64,000 nucleotides of DNA, from positions 1 to 64,000 of the forward strand of contig NZ_NFHE01000016.1 in NCBI RefSeq assembly GCF_002161235.1, in the 5' to 3' direction. The translations under genes and the position numbers were made by a program. The stretch comes from Pseudoflavonifractor sp. An85. Lineage in GTDB: Bacteria; Bacillota; Clostridia; Oscillospirales; Oscillospiraceae. The notes below the pieces were generated by a model, which saw nothing but the letters and a program-made list of their open reading frames with translations, had not been told where the DNA came from and ran no database searches. Below are positions 7,054 through 15,790 of the stretch, piece after piece. The number at the start of each line of letters is the position of its first letter. The stretch's first letter is position 1.

Positions 7054-9466
7054 CTTCAGCAGAAAGCTGTTCAAAGACCTGTTTGGCAATGTCCGCGGAT
7101 TCCTTGGCATCTTTGGCGTAAAAATCTGCGCCAATTTGCTGGGCGTATTCCGGTGTCAACACTGCGCCACCCACCATCACCTTGCAGGGCAAGCCGGCCC
7201 GGCGCAGCTGCACAATGGTCTCCTCCATGCTCTTGACAGTGGTGGTCATCAGGGCTGACAGGCCCACCAAGGGGGCCTTGTGCTGCCGTGTGGCCTCCAC
7301 CACCTTCTCGGGGTCCACGTCCCGTCCCAAATCGACCACCATGTATCCGTAATTCTCCAAAAGCACCTTCACGATGTTCTTACCAATGTCGTGTATATCT
7401 CCCTTGACGGTGGCAAGGACGATGGTTCCCCGCTCCACCTGGGCTTGTCCGCTACCCGACATGTGTTGACGGATCACGTCAAAGGCAGCCTGCGCCGCTC
7501 CTGCCGACTGAATCAGCTGGGGCAGAAATACTTTATTCTGCTCAAAATCACTGCCCACCCGATCCAGCGCCGGAATCAGCTTCTCATTGATGATGACCAT
7601 GGGCTCGTATTGTTCCAACAACGCCTGGGTAGCAGCGGCAGCTTCCGCCTTCCACCCTGCCTGCACCGCCTCTTCCAAGGTCTTGCCCCCTGCAGCTTGC
7701 GGGGATGCATTCGTGGTCGTTTGGCTGGTGATGGAGGTGGATACCGTGGCATTTCCATAGGCCGCAATGAAGTCTGCGGCATTTTCATCCACGGTGGTCA
7801 GCAGATGGAAACACCGGACCGCCGCCATCATTGCGTCCAGATTGGGGTTGATGATGGGCAAATCCAAACCGGCGGCCATGGCCATGGTCAAAAAGTTCTG
7901 ATTGACCAAACTGCGGGCAGGAAGCCCGAAGGAGATGTTGGACACCCCCAGCACCGTCTTCAGACCCAGCTCCTCCTTCACTTGACGAAGGGAGGTCAAG
8001 GTCTGCACCGCACCGGTGGGCTCTGCGGAGACAGTGAGGGTCAGACAGTCAATGTACACGTCCTGCTTGGCAATGCCGTACTCCTGTGCCCGCTGCAAAA
8101 TGTGGCGGGCGATGTCCACACGCTGTTGGGCTCCCTGGGGGATTCCCTTCTCGTCCAAGGTCAGGCCCACCACTGCTGCCCCATACTTTTTCACCAGAGG
8201 CAGGATGTGGCAGCTGGTAGCATCTTCTCCGTTGACGGAATTGACGATGGCCTTGCCGCAGTATACCCGCAGGGCATCGGCCAGCACCTGGGGATCGGTG
8301 GAGTCCAGCTGCAAAGGAGCATCGGTGATCCCCTGGATGGCCTTCACCGCCTCCACCATCATCTCTTTTTCGTTGATGTCAGGCAAGCCCACGTTGACAT
8401 CCAAAATGTCCGCGCCTGCCTCCACCTGCTCCAGGGCCTGGCCCAGCATATAGTCCACATCGCCCCGGCGCAAAGCTTCCTTCATCAGCTTTTTCCCTGT
8501 GGGGTTAATGCGTTCCCCGATGACGCGCACCCGGTCAATGGGTACCACCCTGGTGGCGCTGCACACCGCAGGAGGCACTTGGCGTGGCACATGGCGCACC
8601 TGGGTCTGGCTGAGGGCATCCCGCAACAGGCGGATGTACTCTGGTGTAGTACCACAGCAGCCGCCAAACACCTGTACCCCCAACTGGGCACATTGGGCCA
8701 AGCTTTGAGCAAACTCTTCCGGGGTAATGTCGTATCCCGAACCATCGGGATGGGGCAGCCCGGCGTTGGGCTTGAGCACCACCGGCAACGTAGTCCAAGC
8801 AATCAACTCTTCCACCAAAGGAGGCATCTCCCGCGGGCCTAAGGAGCAGTTGATACCAATAGCATCTGCCCCCATACCCTCCAGCGTCAAAGCTGCACAG
8901 GCGGGACGGCACCCCAGGAAGGTGCGTCCCGTTGCCTCATAGGTCATAGTGACCATCACAGGCAGATCGCTGTTTTCCTTGACAGCCAGCAGGGCCGCCC
9001 GGGCCTCCTGCAGGTCTGTCATGGTTTCGATGACCGCCAAATCGGCTCCGGCGGCTACGCCGGCCCGGACCACCTGGGCAAAAATATCCACCGCTTCTTC
9101 AAATTCCAGCGTTCCCGTGGGCTCAAGCAGCTGTCCAATGGGCCCGATATCCAGCGCCACCAGCCCCCTGCCCTGAGCCGCCTGCTTGGCCAGAAAGACT
9201 GCAGCGCGGACCACTTCTTCCACGGTCGCTCCGCAGTGAGACAGTTTCTCCCGGTTGGCGCCAAAGGTATTGGCATACACGATATGACTTCCCGCATCCA
9301 GATAGGAGCTATGGATGTCCAGAAGCCATTCAGGGTGCTCCAAGGCCACTAATTCGGGGGTTGCTCCCGTGGGAAGGCCTTTGGCTTGCAGCATGGTGCC
9401 CATGGCACCATCCAACAAAACAGGCTGGCCGGAGGCCAGTAAGTTACGCAGATCCACAGTGTCCAC
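7049..9466 (-). CDS. metH: Cobalamin-dependent methionine synthase lacking the reactivation domain
   Basis: The 805-aa product has a homocysteine methyltransferase barrel (about 1-300, zinc cysteines in INCSLGP and FGGCCGTT), a pterin-binding methyltetrahydrofolate domain (about 315-570, VIGERINPTGKKLMKEAL), a helical cap and the B12 Rossmann domain (about 590-800) with DIHDIGKN, where His 692 is the lower cobalt ligand. Full-length E. coli MetH (about 1,230 aa) carries a C-terminal SAM-binding reactivation domain; here it is a separate upstream gene. A GTG at 9466 fits best (GAAAGG upstream, start of the conserved N-terminus, overlap with the previous stop); a GTG at 9457 is possible. It forms an operon with metF and the reactivation protein. 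Confidence 0.93.
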   Translation of the reverse strand: MDTVDLRNLLASGQPVLLDGAMGTMLQAKGLPTGATPELVALEHPEWLLDIHSSYLDAGSHIVYANTFGANREKLSHCGATVEEVVRAAVFLAKQAAQGRGLVALDIGPIGQLLEPTGTLEFEEAVDIFAQVVRAGVAAGADLAVIETMTDLQEARAALLAVKENSDLPVMVTMTYEATGRTFLGCRPACAALTLEGMGADAIGINCSLGPREMPPLVEELIAWTTLPVVLKPNAGLPHPDGSGYDITPEEFAQSLAQCAQLGVQVFGGCCGTTPEYIRLLRDALSQTQVRHVPRQVPPAVCSATRVVPIDRVRVIGERINPTGKKLMKEALRRGDVDYMLGQALEQVEAGADILDVNVGLPDINEKEMMVEAVKAIQGITDAPLQLDSTDPQVLADALRVYCGKAIVNSVNGEDATSCHILPLVKKYGAAVVGLTLDEKGIPQGAQQRVDIARHILQRAQEYGIAKQDVYIDCLTLTVSAEPTGAVQTLTSLRQVKEELGLKTVLGVSNISFGLPARSLVNQNFLTMAMAAGLDLPIINPNLDAMMAAVRCFHLLTTVDENAADFIAAYGNATVSTSITSQTTTNASPQAAGGKTLEEAVQAGWKAEAAAATQALLEQYEPMVIINEKLIPALDRVGSDFEQNKVFLPQLIQSAGAAQAAFDVIRQHMSGSGQAQVERGTIVLATVKGDIHDIGKNIVKVLLENYGYMVVDLGRDVDPEKVVEATRQHKAPLVGLSALMTTTVKSMEETIVQLRRAGLPCKVMVGGAVLTPEYAQQIGADFYAKDAKESADIAKQVFEQLSAEV

Positions 9467-10130
9467 CTGCCTTTCGATATTGACAATGATCTCCCGCCGG
9501 ACAGCTGATGCAGCTGCGTTTGGCGCTGGACACCGGCGCAGAGGCCACGCCAATGAGCGCTGTCACCGATTTTCGCGGGGTTAAAATATGGCTGGAGCTG
9601 GCACACAGCCCCAATTTACGAGGCGCGTCCAGCAGAGATAAGAAAGGTCCCTGCACCGAAAGCGGCAGGTCTCCATAGCCTGGGCTGTACCGAAACGGGA
9701 AGTAGCACTGAGGATATTGGGCGTGGATTTGCTCCTCCACCCAATCACACAGCTGTTCTACCGCCGCGGTAGCACAGCAATCCAGACAGAGAGCTCGCAG
9801 CATATCCCGGCTCTCCGCCTGACGGATGAGCTGATCCACCTGAGACGAAAGGGTGGCACAAAACAGCACCACCTCATGGCAGCCATCCAAGTGGGAAGAA
9901 ATATCCTTGCCCGGTAGGAGTAGGCCGCTGGATAGACACACACCCTCTTTTTGATGAGAAATGGGCAACGCACGAGAGGTCCACCGAGGCCGCGCCATCT
10001 TCACCATCTGATCGGCACAGGCCTCTACCATCTGTTTCAACGATGCATCTGCCTGTTCTGGGGGACATCCCATATAGCGCAGCACTTCAGAGATGTCTAT
10101 GGCTGTCAGTATAAATTCCTTTTCCTTCAT
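9444..10130 (-). CDS. Free-standing MetH reactivation-domain protein
   Basis: A 228-aa protein matching the C-terminal activation domain of MetH: RYSPGYGDLPLS corresponds to the R-x-S-P-G-Y-P motif that binds S-adenosylmethionine, and LTPRKSVTALIGVA to the following conserved block. It should reductively methylate oxidised cob(II)alamin of the separate MetH. The very C-terminus has a cysteine group (CISCPAGDHCQYR) that is not part of the E. coli domain and could bind a metal or cluster. Its ATG overlaps the metF stop (ATGA, 10127-10130), and its end overlaps the metH start, which means tight translational coupling of all three genes. Confidence 0.85.
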   Translation of the reverse strand: MKEKEFILTAIDISEVLRYMGCPPEQADASLKQMVEACADQMVKMARPRWTSRALPISHQKEGVCLSSGLLLPGKDISSHLDGCHEVVLFCATLSSQVDQLIRQAESRDMLRALCLDCCATAAVEQLCDWVEEQIHAQYPQCYFPFRYSPGYGDLPLSVQGPFLSLLDAPRKLGLCASSSHILTPRKSVTALIGVASAPVSSAKRSCISCPAGDHCQYRKAGGHCGSA

Positions 10131-10996
10131 ACACTGCGGATGGCGGAGATGCTGTCGCTGATTTGGCGGGCCACTTGAGGATTGTTCATGGTATACAGAT
10201 GGATGCCATCCACTCCCGCCGCAATCAAATCGGAAATCTGGTCAATGGCATAGGCAATGCCCGCCTCCCGCATAGCCTGGGGGTGGTCCCCATAGCGGGC
10301 CAAAATGCGGGTCAGCTTTCGGGGCATAGAGGCCCCGCACATAGACACCATACGCTGAATGGACGCCTTGCTCAGCACTGGCATAATGCCCGCCTCGATG
10401 GGCACGTCAATGCCAGCCAATCGGCAACGCTCCAAAAAGCGGAGAAAATCATCATTATCAAAAAACAACTGGCTGACCAGATGCGTGGCACCTGCATCCA
10501 CCTTTTGTTTCAGATACCGAATATCCGAGACAATATCCGGGCTTTCCGGATGTCCTTCCGGGTAGCAGGCGCCAGAGATGCCAAAATCTCCGTGCTCACG
10601 AATCCAGGACACCAGATCGTTGGCGTGGAGAAAATCCGTATGAGACCCCACATTGGGGTTGTGGTCCCCCCGCAAGGCAAGGATATTCTCCACCCCGCCA
10701 GCCTTCAAAGTCTCCAGGATTTCCAGAGAACTCTCTTTGGTGCAGCCCACACAGGTCAGGTGGGCCATGGCCGGAATGTGGTATTTCTGTTCAATCATAC
10801 AGGCAATTTCCTGGGTGGACTGATTCACCGCCCCGGAGCCACCGGCACCGTAGGTCACACTGATAAAATCCGGCCGGATATCTTTCAGCCCATCCAGCGT
10901 CTGATAGATGCTGTCAATGGGAGAATCCTTCTTGGGAGGGAAGATTTCACAAGAGAAAACCGGGCGTCCTCGACCAAACAATTCTGCAATTTTCAT
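10127..10996 (-). CDS. metF: 5,10-Methylenetetrahydrofolate reductase
   Basis: A 289-aa TIM-barrel flavoprotein: CEIFPPK near the N-terminus, ISVTYGAGG, LALRGDHN and HLVSQLFFDN are family blocks. It makes 5-methyl-THF, the methyl donor for the MetH encoded downstream. The start at 10996 is taken from the MKIAELF N-terminus with GAGGTG upstream; an earlier in-frame ATG at 11068 lies upstream of the transcription start and is rejected. It is the first gene of metF - reactivation protein - metH. No SAM or cobalamin riboswitch is recognisable in its short leader (about 45 bases). Confidence 0.93.
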   Translation of the reverse strand: MKIAELFGRGRPVFSCEIFPPKKDSPIDSIYQTLDGLKDIRPDFISVTYGAGGSGAVNQSTQEIACMIEQKYHIPAMAHLTCVGCTKESSLEILETLKAGGVENILALRGDHNPNVGSHTDFLHANDLVSWIREHGDFGISGACYPEGHPESPDIVSDIRYLKQKVDAGATHLVSQLFFDNDDFLRFLERCRLAGIDVPIEAGIMPVLSKASIQRMVSMCGASMPRKLTRILARYGDHPQAMREAGIAYAIDQISDLIAAGVDGIHLYTMNNPQVARQISDSISAIRSV

Positions 10997-11047
10997 AGGG
11001 CACCTCACTCGTTTGCTTTTTTTCGCTAAACAGCTTATGTTTGTAAA

Positions 11048-11076
11048 GTATACAGGAAGCATAGGCAAAATGCAAG
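11048..11076 (-). promoter_or_regulatory. Promoter of the metF-metH operon
   Basis: On the minus strand TTGCAT (11076-11071) and TATACT (11053-11048) with a 17-base spacer. The start of transcription would lie near 11041. Confidence 0.75.
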
Positions 11077-11307
11077 ATTCTCCACGGAAGTTTACAGGGA
11101 TGTTAAATTTTTATTAACCGGAATTATTGTGCCACTGTTTGCCCCAATGTAGAAAAAACAGCCAGAAATTCATTTTACAGATAAAAAGTTGTCAGACCTC
11201 GCCGGTTTCTGTAAATTTTAGTCTGCTATTGTTATCTACTGTTGGAAGAAAAATGAAAGAATTGCAAAAATGCAAGTTCAAGATTTTATCTTGCAAGAAA
11301 AGAGTGG
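11077..11307. other. AT-rich divergent intergenic region
   Basis: This stretch between the metF and DUF4914 promoters has no supportable ORF or recognised RNA. The only structure seen is a short perfect hairpin CAAGAT-TTT-ATCTTG (11279-11293), just upstream of the DUF4914 promoter, which could be an operator. Confidence 0.4.
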
Positions 11308-11335
11308 TTGACAAGTGAATACCATGTTTGATACT
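11308..11335 (+). promoter_or_regulatory. Promoter of the DUF4914 gene
   Basis: A consensus TTGACA (11308-11313) and GATACT (11330-11335) spaced by 16 bases, giving a leader of about 50 bases. Confidence 0.6.
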
Positions 11336-11389
11336 CTACGTATAGAATGTTAAATTTCAAACTATGTCACGGAAAAGAGGTTTCGGTCT

Positions 11390-13267
11390 ATGAGCGTGTT
11401 GTTGGAAGAATTCATTCTCCCCCCCGCCTTGGAAAAAATCCTGGACAATAGCCCCAGCATCATCATCCCCAAGACGGAAGAGATGCTGTATGGCCTGATT
11501 TTTGGCAATAACACCAATACCAATCAGGTGGATGTCTGCTACAAGGTCAACGGAGAGCTGGTTAAGGAAGCCGTGGTGTCTCGTTGCAAAAATGGTGCCG
11601 CCGTAAACTTCACCGAGGACTATATGCGTCGTCGCGATCCCGACTGTATGCGCATTGGCGACGATCAGCCCACGGATAAGCCTCGCTTCCGGGATGTGTA
11701 CGGCTACGACTTCGATAAACTGAAGACAGAGACTTACCGCTGGTTGGCCCGTCAGGAGCTGATTCTGGTTCCCTTCATGGCTGGTGGTAAAGAGTACGGC
11801 TACGAGGCTCTGTTGGTCTGCCCCAGAAATGCAGCTTTCTTCGCCTTTGCCCTCTCCCAGCTTCAGGCCTTTGTCAATGCCAAGGATATCCACAACTTTG
11901 AGCCTCGTGCCATTGTCTACGTGGCTCCTCCCTTCCGTCACACCCACTTCAATGGCAAGCAAGTGTGCGTGCATAACCGTGTGGATGGTCGCCATGAGGT
12001 GTTTTCCTACAACCTGTATCCCGGCCCCTCTGCCAAGAAGGGTATCTACAGTGTGCTGCTGGATATTGGCGAACAGGAGGGTTGGGTCACCGCCCACGCC
12101 TCTGCCGCCCGCATTGTCACCCCTTATGAAAACGAGATGGTGATGATGCACGAGGGCGCTTCCGGCGGCGGTAAGAGCGAGCTACTGCAAGATGTACATC
12201 GTGTACCTGACGGCCGAGTGTTGCTGGGTACCAACCTGGAAAACGGGGAAAAAGACTATCTGCACATGAGTGATACCTGTACCATTCACCCTGTCACCGA
12301 TGACATGGCCATCTGCCACCCCTCCTTCCAGAGTGGTAGCGGAAAGCTGGCTTTGTATGACGGTGAGGACGGTTGGTTCCTCCGGGTAGACGGCATCACC
12401 GAGTACGGCAGCGATCCCATGTACGAGCGCATTACCATCCAGAGCAAAAAGCCCCTGATGTTCTTTAACATTGATGGTGTGCCTGGAGCTACCTGTCTGA
12501 TCTGGGATCACACTATGGATTCCACCGGGAAGCCCTGCCCCAACCCCCGTGTGATTATCCCCCGCAAAATGGTGGACAATATCGTGGAATCTCCCGTGGA
12601 AGTGGATGTTCGCAGCTTCGGCGTGCGTATGCCCCCCTCCTCGGCCGCTCACCCGGACTACGGCATTATGGGACTGATGCACATCATCCCCCCTGCTCTG
12701 GCTTGGCTGTGGCGTCTGGTGGCTCCTCGCGGCTTTAAGAATCCCAGCATCAGCGGAAACTCCCCCCTGGCCAGTGAGGGCGTGGGCTCCTATTGGCCCT
12801 TTGCCACTGGCTTAAAGGTGGTTCAGGCCAACCTGCTGCTGGAACAGATCCTCAACTGCCCCAACACCAAATACGTGCTCATTCCCAATCAGCACATCGG
12901 CGTGTACCGCATTGGATTTGCTGCCGAGTGGATTGCCCGTGAATACTTGGCCCGCCGTGGCGGCGTGAACATGAAGATGGATCGTCTCGCCCCCGCTCCC
13001 TGTGCCCTGCTGGGATACTGCATGAAGGAGATGAAGGTGGACGGCCAGGAGATCCGTACCACGTTCCTCCATCCGGAGACCCAGGAGCAGATGGGTATGG
13101 AAGGTTACCAAAAGGGTGCTCAGATCCTCTACGACTTCTTCGCCAAGGAACTGGAAGCTTTCGACGTGGAAGAGCTTCATCCCGTGGGCAAAGAAATTCT
13201 GGAATGCTTCAAAAAGCGTGGTACTGTGGAAGATTACTGTGCCATCACTCCCCTGGGCCTGAAATAA
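11390..13267 (+). CDS. DUF4914-family P-loop protein, PEP-carboxykinase-like
   Basis: The 625-aa product carries a P-loop, EGASGGGKSE (Gly256 to Ser263), of the type seen in ATP-dependent PEP carboxykinases (G-x-S-G-x-G-K-[ST]); segments such as SDTCTIHPVTDDMAICHP and FFNIDGVPGATCLIWDHT look like the rest of the nucleotide/metal site. It matches what I recognise as DUF4914, an uncharacterised family in Clostridia and Bacteroidetes. PEPCK or another phosphotransfer role is an inference from fold only. Codon usage is strongly biased, as in highly expressed genes. Single gene with its own promoter and terminator; AAGAGG before the ATG at 11390. Confidence 0.75.
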   Translation: MSVLLEEFILPPALEKILDNSPSIIIPKTEEMLYGLIFGNNTNTNQVDVCYKVNGELVKEAVVSRCKNGAAVNFTEDYMRRRDPDCMRIGDDQPTDKPRFRDVYGYDFDKLKTETYRWLARQELILVPFMAGGKEYGYEALLVCPRNAAFFAFALSQLQAFVNAKDIHNFEPRAIVYVAPPFRHTHFNGKQVCVHNRVDGRHEVFSYNLYPGPSAKKGIYSVLLDIGEQEGWVTAHASAARIVTPYENEMVMMHEGASGGGKSELLQDVHRVPDGRVLLGTNLENGEKDYLHMSDTCTIHPVTDDMAICHPSFQSGSGKLALYDGEDGWFLRVDGITEYGSDPMYERITIQSKKPLMFFNIDGVPGATCLIWDHTMDSTGKPCPNPRVIIPRKMVDNIVESPVEVDVRSFGVRMPPSSAAHPDYGIMGLMHIIPPALAWLWRLVAPRGFKNPSISGNSPLASEGVGSYWPFATGLKVVQANLLLEQILNCPNTKYVLIPNQHIGVYRIGFAAEWIAREYLARRGGVNMKMDRLAPAPCALLGYCMKEMKVDGQEIRTTFLHPETQEQMGMEGYQKGAQILYDFFAKELEAFDVEELHPVGKEILECFKKRGTVEDYCAITPLGLK

Positions 13268-13275
13268 TGAGCACG

Positions 13276-13319
13276 ATCCCCCTCTCAGTTTTCCAGCATG
13301 CTGAGAGGGGGATTTTTTT
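13276..13319 (+). terminator. Terminator of the DUF4914 gene
   Basis: A 13-bp stem (13276-13288 with 13301-13313) followed by seven T residues. Confidence 0.92.
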
Positions 13320-13328
13320 AGAATTCTC

Positions 13329-13357
13329 TTGCCCCAAGCGCGGATTTCAGATATGAT
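13329..13357 (+). promoter_or_regulatory. Promoter of cutC
   Basis: TTGCCC (13329-13334) and TATGAT (13352-13357) spaced by 17 bases, 36 bases before the ATG. Confidence 0.65.
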
Positions 13358-13392
13358 AGAGGTAATAAGAATTGTAGTCGGAGGATCAGACC

Positions 13393-14130
13393 ATGACTTT
13401 GGAAATCTGTGTAGATAGTGTGGAATCCGCTCAGGCCGCAGTGGCGGGTGGAGCAACTCGCCTGGAACTGTGCGGAAACCTGATTATCGGCGGAACCAGC
13501 CCAAGCCCCTTCCTGATCGAAGCGGTGCAGCAACTAGGTGTCCCCGTCCGTGTTCTGTTACGCCCCCGCTTCGGTGATTTTCTGTATACCCAATCTGAAA
13601 AGGAAATCCTGCTCAAGGAAGTGGAAATGTGTCGTTCCATGGGAGTAGATGGCGTGGTGTTGGGTGCTTTGCAGGCAGATGGCAGCTTGGATGTCCCTTT
13701 CCTGTCCACACTAATTTCCGCTGCCGGCTCCCTGGGTAAAACACTGCACCGAGCTTTTGATGTGTGTGTGGATGCCCAGCAAGGATTGGAAACCGCCATT
13801 CAGCTAGGCTTTGACACCATTCTGACCTCGGGACAAGCTGCCACCGCCAAAGAGGGGGTGGAGACACTGTCTCAGATGCACCAGCAAGCCAATGGCCGGA
13901 TCACCTTGTTGGCGGGCAGTGGCGTCTCTCCTGAGAACATCGACTTCATCCGTCAGCACACGGGGATCAATGCATTTCACATGTCTGCCAAGCGCACCGT
14001 GGACAGCGGGATGAAGTGCCGCCGGGACGGTGTGCCCATGGGGCTACCATTTGCCAGCGAGTACCAGAATTTTTACACGGACGAATCTGTTGTGCGCAAA
14101 GCACGTCAGATTTTAGAAAGCGAAAATTAA
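13393..14130 (+). CDS. cutC: CutC family protein
   Basis: A 245-aa TIM-barrel protein: LEICVDSVESAQAAVAGGATRLELC at the N-terminus and RPRFGDFLYT, GVVLGALQADGSLD, HRAFDV and LTSGQAAT are hallmark CutC segments. CutC was named for copper homeostasis in E. coli and human cells, but that link is disputed and the reaction is unknown. GGAGGA lies 7-8 bases before the ATG. Monocistronic; the downstream region opens the PTS operon. Confidence 0.92.
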   Translation: MTLEICVDSVESAQAAVAGGATRLELCGNLIIGGTSPSPFLIEAVQQLGVPVRVLLRPRFGDFLYTQSEKEILLKEVEMCRSMGVDGVVLGALQADGSLDVPFLSTLISAAGSLGKTLHRAFDVCVDAQQGLETAIQLGFDTILTSGQAATAKEGVETLSQMHQQANGRITLLAGSGVSPENIDFIRQHTGINAFHMSAKRTVDSGMKCRRDGVPMGLPFASEYQNFYTDESVVRKARQILESEN

Positions 14131-14212
14131 AATTTTACGAGTAATATTCACCAAAAATTTACCTGCAATTTTGTGGATGAGACCGGTATTATTGTTTTTA
14201 CCTAAAACCCTA

Positions 14213-14241
14213 TTGACAAACTCCCGCGTATTTTATAGTAT
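14213..14241 (+). promoter_or_regulatory. Promoter of the antiterminator-PTS operon
   Basis: TTGACA (14213-14218) and TAGTAT (14236-14241) spaced by 17 bases. Transcription would start just before the RAT element at 14256. Confidence 0.75.
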
Positions 14242-14255
14242 TTATCCAGATGCTT

Positions 14256-14284
14256 GGATTGTTACCGCGGAAGCGGGCAAAACC
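14256..14284 (+). promoter_or_regulatory. Ribonucleic antiterminator (RAT) of the BglG/LicT class
   Basis: The 29-base element begins GGATTGTTACCG and ends GGGCAAAACC, the classic RAT pattern bound by the CAT domain of BglG/SacY/LicT/GlcT proteins. Its 3' end (AAAACC) is also the 5' arm of the following terminator, so the two structures exclude each other. The cognate protein is encoded immediately downstream. Confidence 0.9.
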
Positions 14285-14371
14285 GGGACTCACCTTGACG
14301 AAATTACAGAGCAAAGTGTCTGGGCGGTGCCCAATTCTCTGTTATGGGTGAGGCCTGGTTTTTCTCTTTTT
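14279..14371 (+). terminator. RAT-controlled terminator in the PTS leader
   Basis: AAAACCGGGACTCACC (14279-14294) pairs with GGTGAGGCCTGGTTTT (14347-14362), with two mismatches, and is followed by T-rich sequence to 14371. Overlap with the RAT gives the usual sugar-dependent on/off switch. Confidence 0.85.
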
Positions 14372-14405
14372 CGTCCTTTGTTGCTTACTCAAAGGAGGAA
14401 TCACT

Positions 14406-15272
14406 GTGGTATTCCATGTGCTTAAGGCAATCAACAACAACATCGTCAGTTGCTTGGACGAGGCCGAACAGGAACACATTGTCATGGGCCGAGGTCTTGG
14501 CTTTGGCGTCAAGCAAGGCCAGTTGATCGATCAAGCGCGTGTAGAGAAGATTTTCAGCATCACAAATCCGGATAACCTGGATCAGTTGAAAGAATTGCTG
14601 TCTCGTTGTCCCCAGCCTCAGGTGGAGTTTTGTGCGGAACTGGTGGAGTATGCCAATCAGATTCTGGACCACCCCCTGAACGAAGGCATTTATCTGACCC
14701 TGTGTGACCACATATGCTTTGCCATTCGCAGAGCCCGGTCTGGCCTTGGTTTTACCAATGCCCTTCACACAGAAGTTCGCTTGTTTTACCCTCAGGAATA
14801 CAACATTGGGTGCCATGCGCTGACGGAGATTCAGCGGCGCTTTGATGTCTCTCTGCCGCAAGATGAGGCTGCTTCCATTGCCCTTCACTTGGTCAATGCA
14901 GAACACGAGATGTCCTTGGGCATCACATTAAAGGTAACCCAGGCTTTGGGCCAGATGTTACACACGCTGGAATCCAATGAGAACTTTCACATTGATCGCT
15001 CTACTATTTACTACGATGAGTTCGTCATCCATCTGAAGTTCTTAGCTTTGGATCTGTACTCTCCCCGTAGCTCACATACGCCGGATGCCGCTTTTTCCGA
15101 TTTGATCTTAGAGAGGTTCCCCCAGGATTATCACCTGGCAGAGCTGCTCACGAAAGAATTGGAGGAGGCCTGCGGCAATCAGTTATCTAAGGAACAAAAG
15201 GCCTATCTGGCCGTTCACCTACACCGCATCAACACAGGAAAAGAAGGAGTGAATGAAAATGGGACTGTTTGA
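14406..15272 (+). CDS. BglG/LicT-type PRD transcription antiterminator
   Basis: The 288-aa product has an RNA-binding CAT domain (residues 1-58, INNNIVSCLDEAEQE, MGRGLGFG) and two PTS regulation domains (about 65-170 and 175-285) whose His residues (for example in LTLCDHICFAI, ALHTEV, IALHLVNAE and AVHLHRI) can be phosphorylated by HPr or EIIB. It should bind the RAT at 14256 and permit transcription through the leader terminator when sugar is transported. GTG start at 14406 with AAAGGAGG upstream. It overlaps the IIA gene by 14 bases, so it is part of the operon it controls. Confidence 0.92.
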   Translation: MVFHVLKAINNNIVSCLDEAEQEHIVMGRGLGFGVKQGQLIDQARVEKIFSITNPDNLDQLKELLSRCPQPQVEFCAELVEYANQILDHPLNEGIYLTLCDHICFAIRRARSGLGFTNALHTEVRLFYPQEYNIGCHALTEIQRRFDVSLPQDEAASIALHLVNAEHEMSLGITLKVTQALGQMLHTLESNENFHIDRSTIYYDEFVIHLKFLALDLYSPRSSHTPDAAFSDLILERFPQDYHLAELLTKELEEACGNQLSKEQKAYLAVHLHRINTGKEGVNENGTV

Positions 15273-15759
15273 CAAGCTGCTGGGCAAGTCCACAAAAACG
15301 GAAGAGGAGGATCTGGTGATCTACGCTCCCATGGAAGGCGAGGCTGTTGCGATCAGCCAGGTCAATGACCCCACCTTCAGCGAAGAGATTCTGGGCAAGG
15401 GCGTTGCTGTTCGCCCCACTGGCACTCAGGTGGTAGCTCCCTGCGACGGCACCGTGGAAATGATGTTCGACACCGGCCACGCCGTGAGCCTGCAGGCTGC
15501 CAACGGCGCTGAGGTTCTCATCCATGTGGGTCTGGAGACCGTGAACCTGAAGGGCACCCACTACACCGTCCACGCTGCCAACGGCGACAAGGTCAAGAAG
15601 GGCCAGCTGCTCATTACCTTTGACCGCGAAGCCATTCAGGCCGACGGCTACGACACCATTACTCCCATGGTGATTTGCAACTCTGATAACTTCTCTCAGG
15701 TTGAGGCTCACACCGGCCCCGTCAAGCCCGGTGATCCTCTCGTCACCCTGAAGAAGTAA
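15259..15759 (+). CDS. PTS glucose-type IIA protein (Crr-like)
   Basis: A 166-aa EIIA-Glc fold protein: VIYAPMEGEAV at the N-terminus, DTGHAVSL with His74 and AEVLIHVGLETV with the phospho-accepting His89. It carries phosphate from HPr to the IIB domain of the IIBC encoded three genes downstream. AAGGAG is 9 bases before the ATG at 15259; an in-frame ATG at 15253 is nearer the ribosome site and less likely. Overlaps the antiterminator gene. Codon use is strongly biased, as in the rest of the PTS genes. Confidence 0.92.
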   Translation: MGLFDKLLGKSTKTEEEDLVIYAPMEGEAVAISQVNDPTFSEEILGKGVAVRPTGTQVVAPCDGTVEMMFDTGHAVSLQAANGAEVLIHVGLETVNLKGTHYTVHAANGDKVKKGQLLITFDREAIQADGYDTITPMVICNSDNFSQVEAHTGPVKPGDPLVTLKK

Positions 15760-15790
15760 TGAAAAAGAAGAAAAACTGAGGAGGATGAAC

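Noticed and set aside
10997-11047. SAM (S-box) or cobalamin riboswitch before metF
   Set aside because: The leader from the mapped promoter boxes is only about 45 bases, and neither aptamer motif is present.
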